From positions 46,651 to 110,650 of the forward strand of contig DBFJJS010000004.1 in the NCBI GenBank assembly GCA_048393055.1: DNA of 64,000 nucleotides, written 5' to 3'. This document shows positions 1 through 10,400 of this stretch, in pieces. Both the position numbers and the translations under genes were made by a program. Within the stretch, counting starts at the first letter, position 1, and the number at the start of each line of letters is the position of its first letter. This stretch comes from Faeciplasma sp048393055 (GTDB lineage: Bacteria; Bacillota; Clostridia; Oscillospirales; Ruminococcaceae). The notes below the pieces were generated by a model. That model ran no database searches, had not been told where the DNA came from, and saw only the letters and a program-made list of their open reading frames with translations.

Positions 1-147
1 GGCGATATGACTATGGGCGTCCTTGCAAAAAAAGTGGACGCAGACGTTTCGGAGGACGGCGGACATATAAGTGCAGAGTATGAAATAGACGTAAACTCCA
101 TGTTGCTAGGCAATTTTAAGCTTGAAATAGAAGTAAGACCGGAATAA
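1..147 (+). CDS. 3' end of a DUF1934 (YwiB-like) protein
   Basis: Frame 1 is open from the left edge to a TAA at 145-147, giving the last 48 residues of a protein whose start lies outside the window. The visible part alternates polar and hydrophobic residues (MGVLAKKVD, then AEYEIDVNSMLLGNF), as in the C-terminal strands of the DUF1934/YwiB beta-barrel family, which often end in a similar 'ISAEYEIDVN...' strand pair. The function of that family is unclear. The assignment rests on a short fragment and is tentative; that this is a real gene end is more certain than its family. Confidence 0.5.
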   Translation, partial: GDMTMGVLAKKVDADVSEDGGHISAEYEIDVNSMLLGNFKLEIEVRPE

Positions 148-272
148 AGTACATAGCCATCTAAAGGTTATAAAGCCCAAAATATGGGAAAAGAATATTT
201 TATCTGCCTTGAGGTATAATAGCGATAAGCATACAGCTTTAAACAACTATTATATCTGAAAGGAAAATAAAG

Positions 273-533
273 ATGAAGAGAATTCTCATATTGCTTGCCG
301 CGGCAGTAATAAGCGCTGCTGCGTTTACCGGATGCGGGGTTGACAACATGAACGACCCGTCCGGCACAACCATTTCAGAACGCACTCAGGTTACGGATGC
401 TACTAATACAACATCCGGAAGCGTAACGACTACTCCGAGCACTTCGATGGCTGATGAGCCTACTATTCCCACGACCGAGTCGAACACACCCGGCGAAAGC
501 GGAATGAATGATACCGAAACATCAGAGCGCTGA
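273..533 (+). CDS. small Thr/Ser-rich lipoprotein
   Basis: An 86-residue secreted protein. Residues 1-20 form a lipoprotein signal peptide (MKR, a hydrophobic stretch, then FTGC with Cys21 as the lipidation site). The mature part is low complexity, rich in Thr, Ser, Pro, Glu and Asp, with no visible fold. An SD-like AAAGGAAAA lies before the ATG and an intrinsic terminator follows directly, so it is probably a single-gene unit. It has no recognisable domain; it may be a cell-surface spacer or a fast-evolving lipoprotein. The Thr-rich composition resembles the linker of the lipoprotein at 15.1-15.8 kb. Confidence 0.65.
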   Translation: MKRILILLAAAVISAAAFTGCGVDNMNDPSGTTISERTQVTDATNTTSGSVTTTPSTSMADEPTIPTTESNTPGESGMNDTETSER

Positions 534-539
534 CATATT

Positions 540-576
540 ATCTCCCAAAGCTTAAAAAGCTGCGGGAGATTTTTTG
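540..576 (+). terminator. intrinsic terminator after the small lipoprotein
   Basis: The 7-bp stem ATCTCCC/GGGAGAT (540-546 with 564-570) is followed by a run of six T. It starts seven bases after the stop codon of the preceding gene. Confidence 0.8.
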
Positions 577-705
577 TCCCTGAGCATTTGTTGGTTCAGG
601 CGTATGAGGCGGTCGCGCAAAGGTATGATTTCAATACGTGAATATTGCCATAATCGCTTTCGCATAGAGAATATATATTTTATACCTGTATACTACTTGC
701 AATTG

Positions 706-734
706 TTGACACAATGAAAAAGATAATGTATACT
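706..734 (+). promoter_or_regulatory. sigma-A type promoter for the SGNH esterase gene
   Basis: TTGACA at 706-711 and TATACT at 729-734 are separated by exactly 17 bases. The esterase start codon is about 58 bases downstream. The rest of the gap 577-705 shows nothing recognisable. Confidence 0.65.
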
Positions 735-792
735 ACAAGATGATGTGCTTACATGGCTTGATTCATTACTATTTGTAGGAGGCGGTCACAGA

Positions 793-1836
793 ATGAAGGA
801 AGTGTACGCAAGCGGGAGTAAATTTCAGCTGCTTGGAAGGATAGACGTAAGCCGAAAAAACGCGCCGGTGCTCGTCTGGCCGGGAAGCCACATTAAATTT
901 GCATTCAGCGGGAGCAGCCTTTGCGCCGTGGTTGACAATTTTCGGTTTGGCAACGGAAGATACCTCGGTTTTGTCGTTGACGGAATAGAAAAATCGTTTG
1001 AGCTTAAGGACGGAAGGCAGGAAATATGCCTTGCCGACGGGCTGCCGGGCGGAAGGCACGAGGCGGTCATATTTAAGCGCATGGCAAATCACTATCTGAC
1101 CATAGAGAGGCTGCTTATAGACGACGGCGCGGAAATTTTAGAGCCGGCGCCGCTTCCGCACAGGAGAATAGAGTTTTACGGCGATTCCGTTACGGCGGGC
1201 GACCTGGTGGACGTCGACGAGTGTACGGGAAAGCCCGATCCCGCCGACTATAATGGTGACCGTGACAATTCGTGGCATACTTATGCAATGATATGCGAAA
1301 GAGAGCTTCCTGCTCAGGTGTACGATACGTCCCAGGGAGGCATAGCGATTTTCGATGGCACGGGATATTTTGAAATGCCGAATACAAAGGGTCTTGAATC
1401 CTGCTATGACAAGCTGAGGTACTGTTCGGCGTCTGAAATTACACAGTGGGATTTTTCCCGCTTTGTGCCTCATGTGCTGGTGTTTGCGGTGGGGCAGAAC
1501 GACAGCAGCGTCGGAAATGACAAGATATATGACGTTGACTATAGAGAGCGCTGGAAAAACAGGTATATGGATATTATCAGGTCGGTGCGTTCTCATTCAC
1601 CAAAGGCGGCGGTGGTTCTTGCGTTGACGCTTATGGGACACGACCCGGGTTGGGACGACGCTTTAAAGGAGATAAAGGACGGTCTCGGCGGCGAAAAAAA
1701 TAACGTCTACTATCTCCACTATACGCGCGCAGGGAAGGCAACGCCCGGACATCCGAGAAACGCAGAGCAAAGGGAAATGGCTGACGAGCTTATGAAATTT
1801 TTAAATTCGCTTCCCGAAAGTACATGGAAAGATTAA
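793..1836 (+). CDS. SGNH-hydrolase esterase, CE2-like two-domain form
   Basis: Predicted carbohydrate esterase of 347 residues. The N-terminal ~115 residues look like the jelly-roll domain that precedes the SGNH fold in CE2-type acetyl esterases. The catalytic domain opens with GDSVTAG (nucleophile Ser), has a GQNDSS block typical of SGNH block III, and ends with GHPRNAEQ, where the His would be catalytic. No signal peptide is visible with the chosen start, so the enzyme is probably cytoplasmic and would act on imported acetylated sugars. I chose ATG 793 rather than an upstream in-frame start at 745 because AGGAGG at 777-782 is well placed and the extra 16 residues resemble nothing. Substrate is inferred, not shown. 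Confidence 0.8.
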   Translation: MKEVYASGSKFQLLGRIDVSRKNAPVLVWPGSHIKFAFSGSSLCAVVDNFRFGNGRYLGFVVDGIEKSFELKDGRQEICLADGLPGGRHEAVIFKRMANHYLTIERLLIDDGAEILEPAPLPHRRIEFYGDSVTAGDLVDVDECTGKPDPADYNGDRDNSWHTYAMICERELPAQVYDTSQGGIAIFDGTGYFEMPNTKGLESCYDKLRYCSASEITQWDFSRFVPHVLVFAVGQNDSSVGNDKIYDVDYRERWKNRYMDIIRSVRSHSPKAAVVLALTLMGHDPGWDDALKEIKDGLGGEKNNVYYLHYTRAGKATPGHPRNAEQREMADELMKFLNSLPESTWKD

Positions 1837-1857
1837 AAACAGAAAGGATAAGGTAAA

Positions 1858-3009
1858 ATGAAAATTTCAAACGATATTTTATACATAGGCGTAAACGACC
1901 GCAGGATAGATCTTTTTGAGGGGCAGTATCGTGTCCCGAACGGAATGTCGTATAATTCATACGTTATTATGGACGAAAAGATCGCCGTAATGGATACTGT
2001 AGACGCTGGCTTCGGCGATGAGTGGCTTGAAAACCTAAAGTCTGCTCTTAATGGAAGGACGCCGGATTATCTTGTGGTTTCGCATATGGAGCCCGACCAT
2101 TCGGCAAATATAGCGCGTTTTATGAGCGAGTACCCGGGCGCATGCGTAGTCGCTTCCAAAATGGCGTTCGGAATGATATCTCAGTTCTTCGGAACAGACT
2201 ACGCCGACAGAAGAATCGTTGTGGGAGAAGGCGATACGCTGGAATTGGGCAGGCATACGCTCAATTTTTACACCGCTCCCATGGTCCACTGGCCTGAGGT
2301 AATAGTCACATACGACAGCGCCGATAAGGTTCTGTTCTCGGCTGACGGCTTCGGGAAATTCGGCGCTTTGGACGCTGAGGAGGACTGGGCGGACGAGGCA
2401 AGAAGATATTATATCGGAATAGTCGGAAAGTTCGGCGCTCAGACTCAGGCGCTTTTGAAGAAAGCGTCAGCTCTTGACATAGCCGTAATATGCCCGCTTC
2501 ATGGTCCTGCGCTCAAGGATAACCTTGGCTATTATCTTGACCTTTACAATACATGGTCAAGCTATTCCTGCGAGAGCGACGGCGTGGTTATAGCGTATAC
2601 CTCGGTATACGGTCATACGGAAAAGGCTGTAAGCGAGCTTGCAAAGCTTCTTAAGGACAAGGACTGCGAGGTTAGGACGTACGATCTTGCAAGGTGCGAT
2701 ATGGCTGCCGCTGTTGCAGATGCGTTCAGGTACAACAAGCTGGTTCTTGCCACCACGACCTATAACGGTGGAATATTCCCGTTCATGAAGGAATATATAG
2801 ATCATCTCACTGAAAGAAATTATCAGAGCAGAAGCGTTGCGATAATCGAAAACGGAACCTGGGCGCCGATGGCTGCAAAGGCTATTAAGGCGACCCTTGA
2901 GACCTGCAAGGATATGACGCTTATAGAGCCGGTGGTAACTATCAGGTCTGCATTGAATGCCGCAAGCGAAGCAAAGCTTGGCGAGCTTGCAGAGGCTCTG
3001 TGCCGCTGA
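1858..3009 (+). CDS. fprA: FprA-type A-flavoprotein (diiron flavodoxin)
   Basis: A 383-residue A-type flavoprotein, the usual length for the family. The first ~245 residues form a metallo-beta-lactamase fold with the diiron ligand motif HMEPDHSANI near residue 79 and later ligands in HW (residues 142-143) and LHGPAL. The C-terminal ~135 residues are a flavodoxin domain with the FMN phosphate loop TSVYGHTEKA. Such proteins reduce O2 to water or NO to N2O using electrons from rubredoxin or NADH:rubredoxin oxidoreductase, protecting anaerobes from oxygen and nitric oxide. The gene follows the esterase after 21 bases with its own SD (AAGGATAAGG), so the two are probably co-transcribed, without an obvious functional link. 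Confidence 0.92.
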   Translation: MKISNDILYIGVNDRRIDLFEGQYRVPNGMSYNSYVIMDEKIAVMDTVDAGFGDEWLENLKSALNGRTPDYLVVSHMEPDHSANIARFMSEYPGACVVASKMAFGMISQFFGTDYADRRIVVGEGDTLELGRHTLNFYTAPMVHWPEVIVTYDSADKVLFSADGFGKFGALDAEEDWADEARRYYIGIVGKFGAQTQALLKKASALDIAVICPLHGPALKDNLGYYLDLYNTWSSYSCESDGVVIAYTSVYGHTEKAVSELAKLLKDKDCEVRTYDLARCDMAAAVADAFRYNKLVLATTTYNGGIFPFMKEYIDHLTERNYQSRSVAIIENGTWAPMAAKAIKATLETCKDMTLIEPVVTIRSALNAASEAKLGELAEALCR

Positions 3010-3052
3010 CGGCGCGTTTTAAGCGCAAGCCGCCGGTATAATAAATTAAATA

Positions 3053-3088
3053 ACGGCTGTCCCGAAAAAGCGGGGCAGCCGTTTTGTT
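3053..3088. terminator. bidirectional terminator between convergent genes
   Basis: Stem ACGGCTGTCCCG/CGGGGCAGCCGT (3053-3064 with 3071-3082, one mismatch region) followed by GTTTTGTTTT on the plus strand. It sits between the flavoprotein stop and the stop of the minus-strand phosphoglycerate mutase, and can serve both. Confidence 0.7.
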
Positions 3089-4297
3089 TTATCCCTTTAT
3101 AAATTTGTCTATAAGCGTATGGCCCGGAGAGACGAAAATTCCGGTGCTTTTTGCAGACTCTTCGCAGAAGCAGTCCACGCCGTTTTTTTCAGCCCTGCTG
3201 TCGTATATCAGATACGGGACGGGGTCGTTTGTGTGGGTCATGAGCGAAAGCGGGGTCGGATGGTCGGGCAGAATAAGGACCTTATATGCGCCATATACCT
3301 CAAGCGCCTTTAGAACAGGACCTATCACCTTTTTGTCGATAAGCTCTATCGCCTTGACCTTGTTTTCTATCTCATGGCGGTGACCGCATTCGTCTGGGGC
3401 TTCTATATGAACGTATACAAAATCGCTTCCTGCGGCAAACTCGTTTACAGCCGCCTGTGCCTTGCCTTCAAAGTTAGTGTCGAGGTATCCCGTAGCGCCG
3501 TCCACGTTCACAACATGCATCCCTGAGAATTTACCTATGCCCTTCAAAAGATCGACCGCCGAAATCATGGAGGCGTTAAGCCCGTATTTGTCCTTAAATG
3601 ATGCGAGAGGCTTTTTGACTCCCTCTCCCCAGAACCACGCCGAGTTTGCGGGGCGCAGTCCCTTTTTCATTCTTTCAGCGTTTACAGGGTGGTCTTTTAA
3701 AAGCTCGTAGCTTTTTTTCATCATCTCAAGAAGCGGCGCGGCGTTTTTGGAGGACGGCAGATAGCCTGCTATGGGCTTGCCGGTGATATCGTGTGGAGGG
3801 GTAAGCGCGCCGACGTCAAGAGTGCCGTTGTGCCAGATGAGGCAGTGCCGGTAGCTGACGCCTGAGTAAAGCTCAAAGCTGTCGTTGTCAAAGCTCTTTT
3901 TAAGAAAATTTATAAGCTCCCCAGCTTCGGCGGTGGAAATATCTCCGGCGCAGTAGTCTATAATGGTTTTATCCTCGTAACGCGGATCGTCTGAAAGCGT
4001 GACGAGATTGCATCTGAAGGAAACATCCGTAGGCTTCATGTCAATGCCTATCGAGCCGGCTTCGAGCGGTGACCTTCCGGAATAGTAAACTGCGGGGTCG
4101 TAGCCCAGCACAGAAAGGTTCGCGACGTCGCTCCCAGGTTTAAGCCCGTCGGCAACCGTTTTTACAAGACCGACCTCAGATACCCTTGCAAGCCTATCCA
4201 TATTCGGCTTACAGGCGGCCTGCATGGGGGTTTTATTGTCAAGCTCCTTGAGCGGGTAGTCGGCCATACCGTCGCAGAGCACTACTAAATACTTCAT
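3089..4297 (-). CDS. apgM: cofactor-independent phosphoglycerate mutase, archaeal (ApgM) type
   Basis: A 402-residue alkaline-phosphatase superfamily enzyme that interconverts 3- and 2-phosphoglycerate in glycolysis. The start MKYLVVLCDGMADYP carries the metal-binding Asp, and ANLSVLGYDP, EAGSIG, HIEAPDECGHR and LPDHPTP are the family's conserved metal and phosphate-site blocks. The ATG at 4297 is chosen because AAAGGAGGC lies just upstream; an in-frame ATG 11 codons earlier has no SD. The family also contains related ThrH-like homoserine kinase paralogues in Bacteria, so activity as a phosphoglycerate mutase is likely but not proven. It is transcribed alone, convergent with the flavoprotein gene. 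Confidence 0.88.
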   Translation of the reverse strand: MKYLVVLCDGMADYPLKELDNKTPMQAACKPNMDRLARVSEVGLVKTVADGLKPGSDVANLSVLGYDPAVYYSGRSPLEAGSIGIDMKPTDVSFRCNLVTLSDDPRYEDKTIIDYCAGDISTAEAGELINFLKKSFDNDSFELYSGVSYRHCLIWHNGTLDVGALTPPHDITGKPIAGYLPSSKNAAPLLEMMKKSYELLKDHPVNAERMKKGLRPANSAWFWGEGVKKPLASFKDKYGLNASMISAVDLLKGIGKFSGMHVVNVDGATGYLDTNFEGKAQAAVNEFAAGSDFVYVHIEAPDECGHRHEIENKVKAIELIDKKVIGPVLKALEVYGAYKVLILPDHPTPLSLMTHTNDPVPYLIYDSRAEKNGVDCFCEESAKSTGIFVSPGHTLIDKFIKG

Positions 4298-4477
4298 GGC
4301 GCCTCCTTTATCGTAAAAAAGATATTCCATAGTATACCACGCAGGCTTTCAAAATGCAATATATGCATGCATGAATGAATGTATGCACATAATTTGAGCA
4401 CAGTGGGTCAATAATATCCTTAAATAACCATATGAACTTTGCGAAAGGAGCCTCTTGATCTAAGGGGCAGGGTGATT

Positions 4478-7400
4478 ATGATGAGCGAGCTTGTTGCCGT
4501 CGGAAGGCTTAGCGGCAGGATAAGGAGGATAAAAGCAAAACTCGGACGTATTTACCGTGAGCTATGTGTTTACGGCTGCTCGGGCGAGGCCGAATCGTTT
4601 TTCGCTGACAATTACCACACCGTTTCAAGCGGCTGTGATCTTCTTTTGCGGTACGACAAAAGCGCGCGCGTGTCCTGCGGGTTTGAGCTTGCCGACGAGG
4701 TAATAAATTATGGGGAGCTCTCGGATACGGACGGTGTAATACTTAAGGCGAAAAGCCTTGACCCGTCGGCGGAGGATGTTGAAAATCTTCGTTATTCAAT
4801 ATGCTACAGGCTTATACTTTCGGTATGGGAGGCTGTGTCCGCAAAGAGCGGAAATAAAATCGAGCCTGGCAATGTTCAGCGGGCAATTTCGATGCTTGCC
4901 CAGCTTGGCTCACTGGACGAAAGGAGTATAAACGACAGTATTAACCCTGTTGCAAAGGCTCTTAGCGGCGACAGATGGTACGTCCTCAGCGACAGCCTTA
5001 CAAGGCGCGCCTACCGTCTGACGGTATACAGGCTTGCCCAAAAGTCCTCCCGCCGCCCGGAAGAGCTTGCCGCCGAGCTTGTGAAAAGGGCGGAGGCGGA
5101 AGACTCTGAACTGACTTCTATTATGGGCTTAAAGCAAAAAAGCGGGGGTAAAAAACGGCTTGCTGTCTGTCTTCTCATTATAACCGCCGTCATAAGCGCG
5201 GCGGTTGCTGTCGGAATATGCGCGTGCTTTAACGAGGCGCAGCTTGCATGGTTTCTCGTTTTGCCGTCGATATGCGCGGTTAAGCCGCTGGTTGACGGCG
5301 TTGCCATGAGGCTTTCCCGCCATGAAAGGCTTTTAAGGCTTGACCCGTCGAGCGATGAGGTTAAAAATCAAAAGTGCGCGTTAGTGCTGTCCGCCGTTGT
5401 GAGCGGTCCTCAGTCTGCCGACGATATATACGGTCGTTTATATAAGCTTTACGCCGCCAACCCACAGGAAAATGTAAAGATAGTGGCGCTGTGCGATTTT
5501 GCACCGGAGCAGTCCCCGGTCACAGCCGACGACCGCGCCACGGCTGAAAGCCTTGACGAAATGCTGTCCCGGCTTGACGGCGCTTTAGGTACAAGCGGCA
5601 AGTTTGCATGCGTACTAAGAAAGAGAAGCTATTCTAAGACTCAGGACGAGTACATGGGCAAGGAGAGAAAGCGCGGCGCGATAATGGAGCTGTGCAGATA
5701 CATGGCGGGCGGACGCTCCGATTATTATGCAATGCTCGGCTGCTGCGAGGCGCTTCGCGGTACGGGCTATATAGTTGCCGCAGACCTCGATACAGAGCCG
5801 CATATGGACTGCGTCCCTGAGCTTTTGGCTATAGCGATGCATCCGGCCAATAGACCCGTCATAGAGGACGGGCGAGTTGTAAGCGGATACGGTATTGTAT
5901 CTCCAAGAATGGTGACAAGGCTTGCCGATTCCCTTTCCTCCGGCTTTGCAAAGGGCATGGGAGGAATAGGCTCAATATCCGGATACGACGGCGACAGCCT
6001 TGACTTCTGGCAGGATGTAATAAAGCGCGGAAGCTTTTGCGGAAAGGGTTTAATAAACGTAGAAGCGCTGGTGCGCTGTACTTCATGGCTTCCTGAGGAG
6101 AGCATACTCTCCCATGATATACTTGAAGGAGAGCTTGTAGGAACTGCGTATGCGGGAGACGTAATTTTTACCGAGGGCTTTCCCAAAAATGCAGTCAGCT
6201 ACTTTAAACGCCTTGACAGATGGATAAGAGGAGACACGCAAAATTTGGTGTTCCTATTTTCCAAGCGGTTTGACTTCATTGCAAAGCTAAAGCTTTTGGA
6301 CAGCCTTCGCCGCGCTCTCACGCCGCTTTCCGTTCTTGCGGCGCTGTATCTAGGCTTTTTTACCTATCCGGAGGCGTCGGGGGCCGTGGCTGCGGCGGCG
6401 ATGGCGCTATACCTGTTTCCGTATATTTCGGGACTGTTTGGCGCGGTCGCCCGTCAGGGCGCTGTTTCAAGAAGGTATTTTTCAGGTCTTATAAATCAGA
6501 CCGGCATCTGCGTGATTAGGCTTGTTTACGAGACCGTAATGCTGCCCACCCTTGCGGTAAAATCCACCAGGGCGGTTCTTACAGGTCTTTGGCGGCTGGT
6601 AACCCGCAAAAAGCTTTTGGAATGGACCACCTCTGCCGCGGTAGACGGAAAGTATCACGACCCTGTTATGTTCTTTTTCATTTCGGAAATTGCGGGAGCC
6701 GGTCTTTTATGGTCCTACAGCCATGTATGCAGGCTGTTTGGGCTTGTGTTTGGACTTATGCCTGTGCTGCTTATCATGGGCGGCCGCAGGGAAAAGCTGC
6801 GCCCTGGCGGTCTTTCTGAGCGCGATAAGAGGGAGCTGTCTGCACAGACGGCAAAGATGTGGCAGTTTTTTGCCGACTATGTCACAGAGGCAGATTCCAG
6901 CCTTCCGCCTGACAACGTGCAGTTTTCTCCAGTCTACAGGATATGCCACAGAACTTCTCCGACAAACATCGGCATGTATCTTCTTTCCGCGTTGGCGGCC
7001 TGCGACAGACGCTTAATAAGCGTGCACAACCTTTTTAAGCGCCTTGACTTAACGCTCGGCTCGGTCGAAAAAATGGAAAAGTACCATGGAAATCTTTACA
7101 ACTGGTATGAAACAAAGACGCTCAGGCTATGTCCTAATCCTTATGTATCCAGCGTTGACAGCGCCAATTTCGTCTGCTCTTTAGTGACGCTCAGCGAAGG
7201 GCTTAAAGAATATGTTTCACGCTGCCCCGAGCTTGAAGGGATTATCAAAAGGGTAGAGCGGCTTATAAAAGATACCGATCTCGGCATTTTTTACGACGGC
7301 GTAAGGGGGCTTATGGCGATTGGCATAGACCCTAAAACCGGACGACTTGACCCCTCAAGGTATGATTTTCTTATGAGCGAGGCGCGCCTTGGCTCATTTT

Positions 7401-10400
7401 ACGCCATAGCCTCTCGTCAGGTGCCTAAAAGTCACTGGTACAGGCTTTCGAGAACAATGCTTATAAACGGTATTTACAGCGGGGCTGCATCCTACAGCGG
7501 AACGATGTTTGAGTATTTTATGCCGGAGCTGTTTATAAAAAGCCCTGAAGGCTCTATACAGCACGAAAGTCTAAGGTACGCGCTGTGGTGCCAAAAAAGC
7601 TACGCCGCTTCCCTTAAGCGTCCGTACGGCATATCCGAAAGCGGGTATTACGGTTTTGACAGCGAGCTGTCATACAGGTATATGGCGCACGGCGTGCCAA
7701 AGACCGGTCTGAGAAGGGGTCTGGAGGCGGATTACGTCGTTTCTCCGTATTCCACCTATATTTCCATGGGGTACTCCGAGGAATCCGGCATGGAAAACCT
7801 GAGAAGGCTGAAAAAGTACGGAATGTATTCAAGATACGGCTTCTACGAGGCCCTTGATTTCACCTCTCCGAACGCACACGGAGAGCCTGCGGCGGTAAAA
7901 AGCTATATGTCCCATCATGTGGGTATGAGCATAATAGCCTGCCTTAACATTCTTGAGGACGGAATATTCCAGCGCAGGTTTGCAAGGGATATAAACGTAG
8001 TCGGAGCGCAGGAGCTTTTGCAGGAAAGAATGAGGCTGGACGAAAACGTGTATGAGAATATGCTCCTGAAACCAAGAAATAGATTTGATCAGGAGGAAAA
8101 ATACGAAACGGAAAGCTATGACAGCATTTCTGTTTTCGAACCGAGGGCGAAGCTTTTGAGCAACGGAGAATATTCCCTTGTTCTCACCGATTCGGGAATA
8201 TCCATTGCCGCCTATCGGGGAAAAAACGTCTATACCCGAACACGCGACCACATACTGCGGCCAAAGGGCGCTTTCTTTGGAATAAGCGACGGCGCACAAT
8301 CCGTTTCGTTTACGCTCCAGCCTGATATGTCCAGCGCGTCCTGTGAATTTGGCAATAGCTATGCTGCGTACTATAAAAACACAGACAGGCTGCAGACTGG
8401 GATGAAGGTTGCTTTGCATAAGACCTATCCCTGCGAGCTTAGAAGCTTTGTCATAAAAAACGTCACTTCTCAGGATGTTCAGGCGGAGCTTTACAGCTAT
8501 ATAGAGCCATCTATGGCGGATGACGGTGCGGAGCGCGCTCACCCTGCGTTCAACAGAATGTTCATCAAGGCGGATCTTGACAGCGAGCACGGTATTGTCA
8601 CCGTTACCCGCAACGACAGCAAAGAGGGAACGGTAGGTGCTTGTATGGCTATAGGGTTCGTTCAGGACATTTTGGGCTCGGTATCGTTTGACAGGGAGGA
8701 GGTTCTTGAACGTCCCGAGGGAGTTACCGGACTGTTTAAACGCGCGGGAGAGGTACAAAGGAGCTATATAAGCGAACCCGACCCCTGCGTGTTTATAAAA
8801 ACTCCTCTTTGCATACCGCCGAAATCCGAAACCGAAATCACAATGTTTATCCTTACTGCCGACAGCATGGACGAGCTTGTGAACATGGCGTCAGAGCTCA
8901 GGCGCAGAAAAGGCGCGCAGCAGATGCTGTCGGTGTCCTCCGACAGTGCCGGCGGACGCCTTGCCGACGCGCTTCTTCCCAAGATTCTTTTTAAGCCGGA
9001 GGACAGCGAAGAGAGAGATATGGCGCTCGCGGAAAACCATTTGGAGCTTAATGCGCTGTGGGAGATATCTGTTTCCACCGATATCCCGCTTATGCTTTTA
9101 AAGCTCAACGACAGAAACGACCAGGAAAAGCTCTCGGCGTATCTTTCTGCATATTCCAAGCTTGTTTTGAGCGGAATAAAGGTCCAACTTGCGGTTTTGT
9201 ACGACGATGGCGGAAGATACGAAAGAACACATTACACCATGCTGGTCAAGGCTGCAAAAGACTCGGGAGTAGAGGGAATGCTTTTTTCTTCCGGAGGGAT
9301 ACTGCCGGTTGATGCTTCGAGAGTCCGCCGCGAGATAGTAGACCTGCTTTGCGCGTACGCCTGTCACATATCCCACGACGAGATAATAGAGCATCGTGAA
9401 CCTTCTTCGCGTAAGACACAGCCCAAGGTTATAAAATTAAGCGGAGTGAGTCCGGCAGCGCAGCGCGTCGATTATCCCGTCGCGCTCGGCGGATTTACGA
9501 CAGACGGCAGCTATGTTATAAACGAGAGACCGCCGCTGCCGTGGTGTCACGTCCTTTCAAACAGGCAGTTCGGAATGCTTGTTTCCGACTCCTCACTAGG
9601 GTTCAGCTATGCGTTCAATTCAAGCCAGCTAAGGCTGACTCCCTGGGACAACGATACCTCCCGCGACAATATGGGCGAGCGTCTTATACTGAGGATAGGT
9701 CAAAGCTATTACGACCTTATAAACGGTGCGGCGGCGGTATTTTCACCCTATAAAGCGGAGTACTTTTTCAGGGGCGACGGCTTCGGGGGCAGCGTGACAG
9801 CGAGCGTATCGGATAAGGGAATGTGCTCAAAAATAAGCGTCAGACTCGACAGGTGCGACAATCCCGACGCAGAGCTGAGCTTTTACTGCGAGCCGTGCCT
9901 TGATGACGGGCGCAGCCGTTCCCATATGATAATGCCGCGCGTCAAGGACAATACGCTGCTTCTTTCGAGCTGCGCCTCTGCGCTGAAGGGCTACATGGGT
10001 GTTTCGTGCGGCTCGGACTGCCGCTTCACGACAAACAGGCAGGGCTTTTTGAGCGGGGACTGGAGTGAAAATGTAAAGCCCTGCGCCGATCCAATTGCCG
10101 CGGCAATATGCTCAGTTAAAGCAGGCAAAACAATAGATTTTTATATATCCTACGCTCTTGACAAAAAAGCCGCTTTGATGATGCCGTCCCTTTACACGCC
10201 GCAGCGAAGCACCAAAGAACACAGCTTAAGGGTATTCGGCTGCGAGAGGGATTTGACCGTAATGGTGAACGAATGGCTCAGGTATCAGGCGCTTCACGCG
10301 AGAATGTGGGCGCGCGCCGGATTTTATCAGTGCTCCGGCGCATACGGCTTCCGAGATCAGCTTCAGGACGCCGTTGGGATACTTTTGGAAAACCCGTCCG

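Noticed and set aside
7829..8758. Long minus-strand open frame inside the giant glucan synthase gene
   Set aside because: It lies fully opposite a well-supported coding sequence, has no recognisable domain and no SD; it is a shadow frame.
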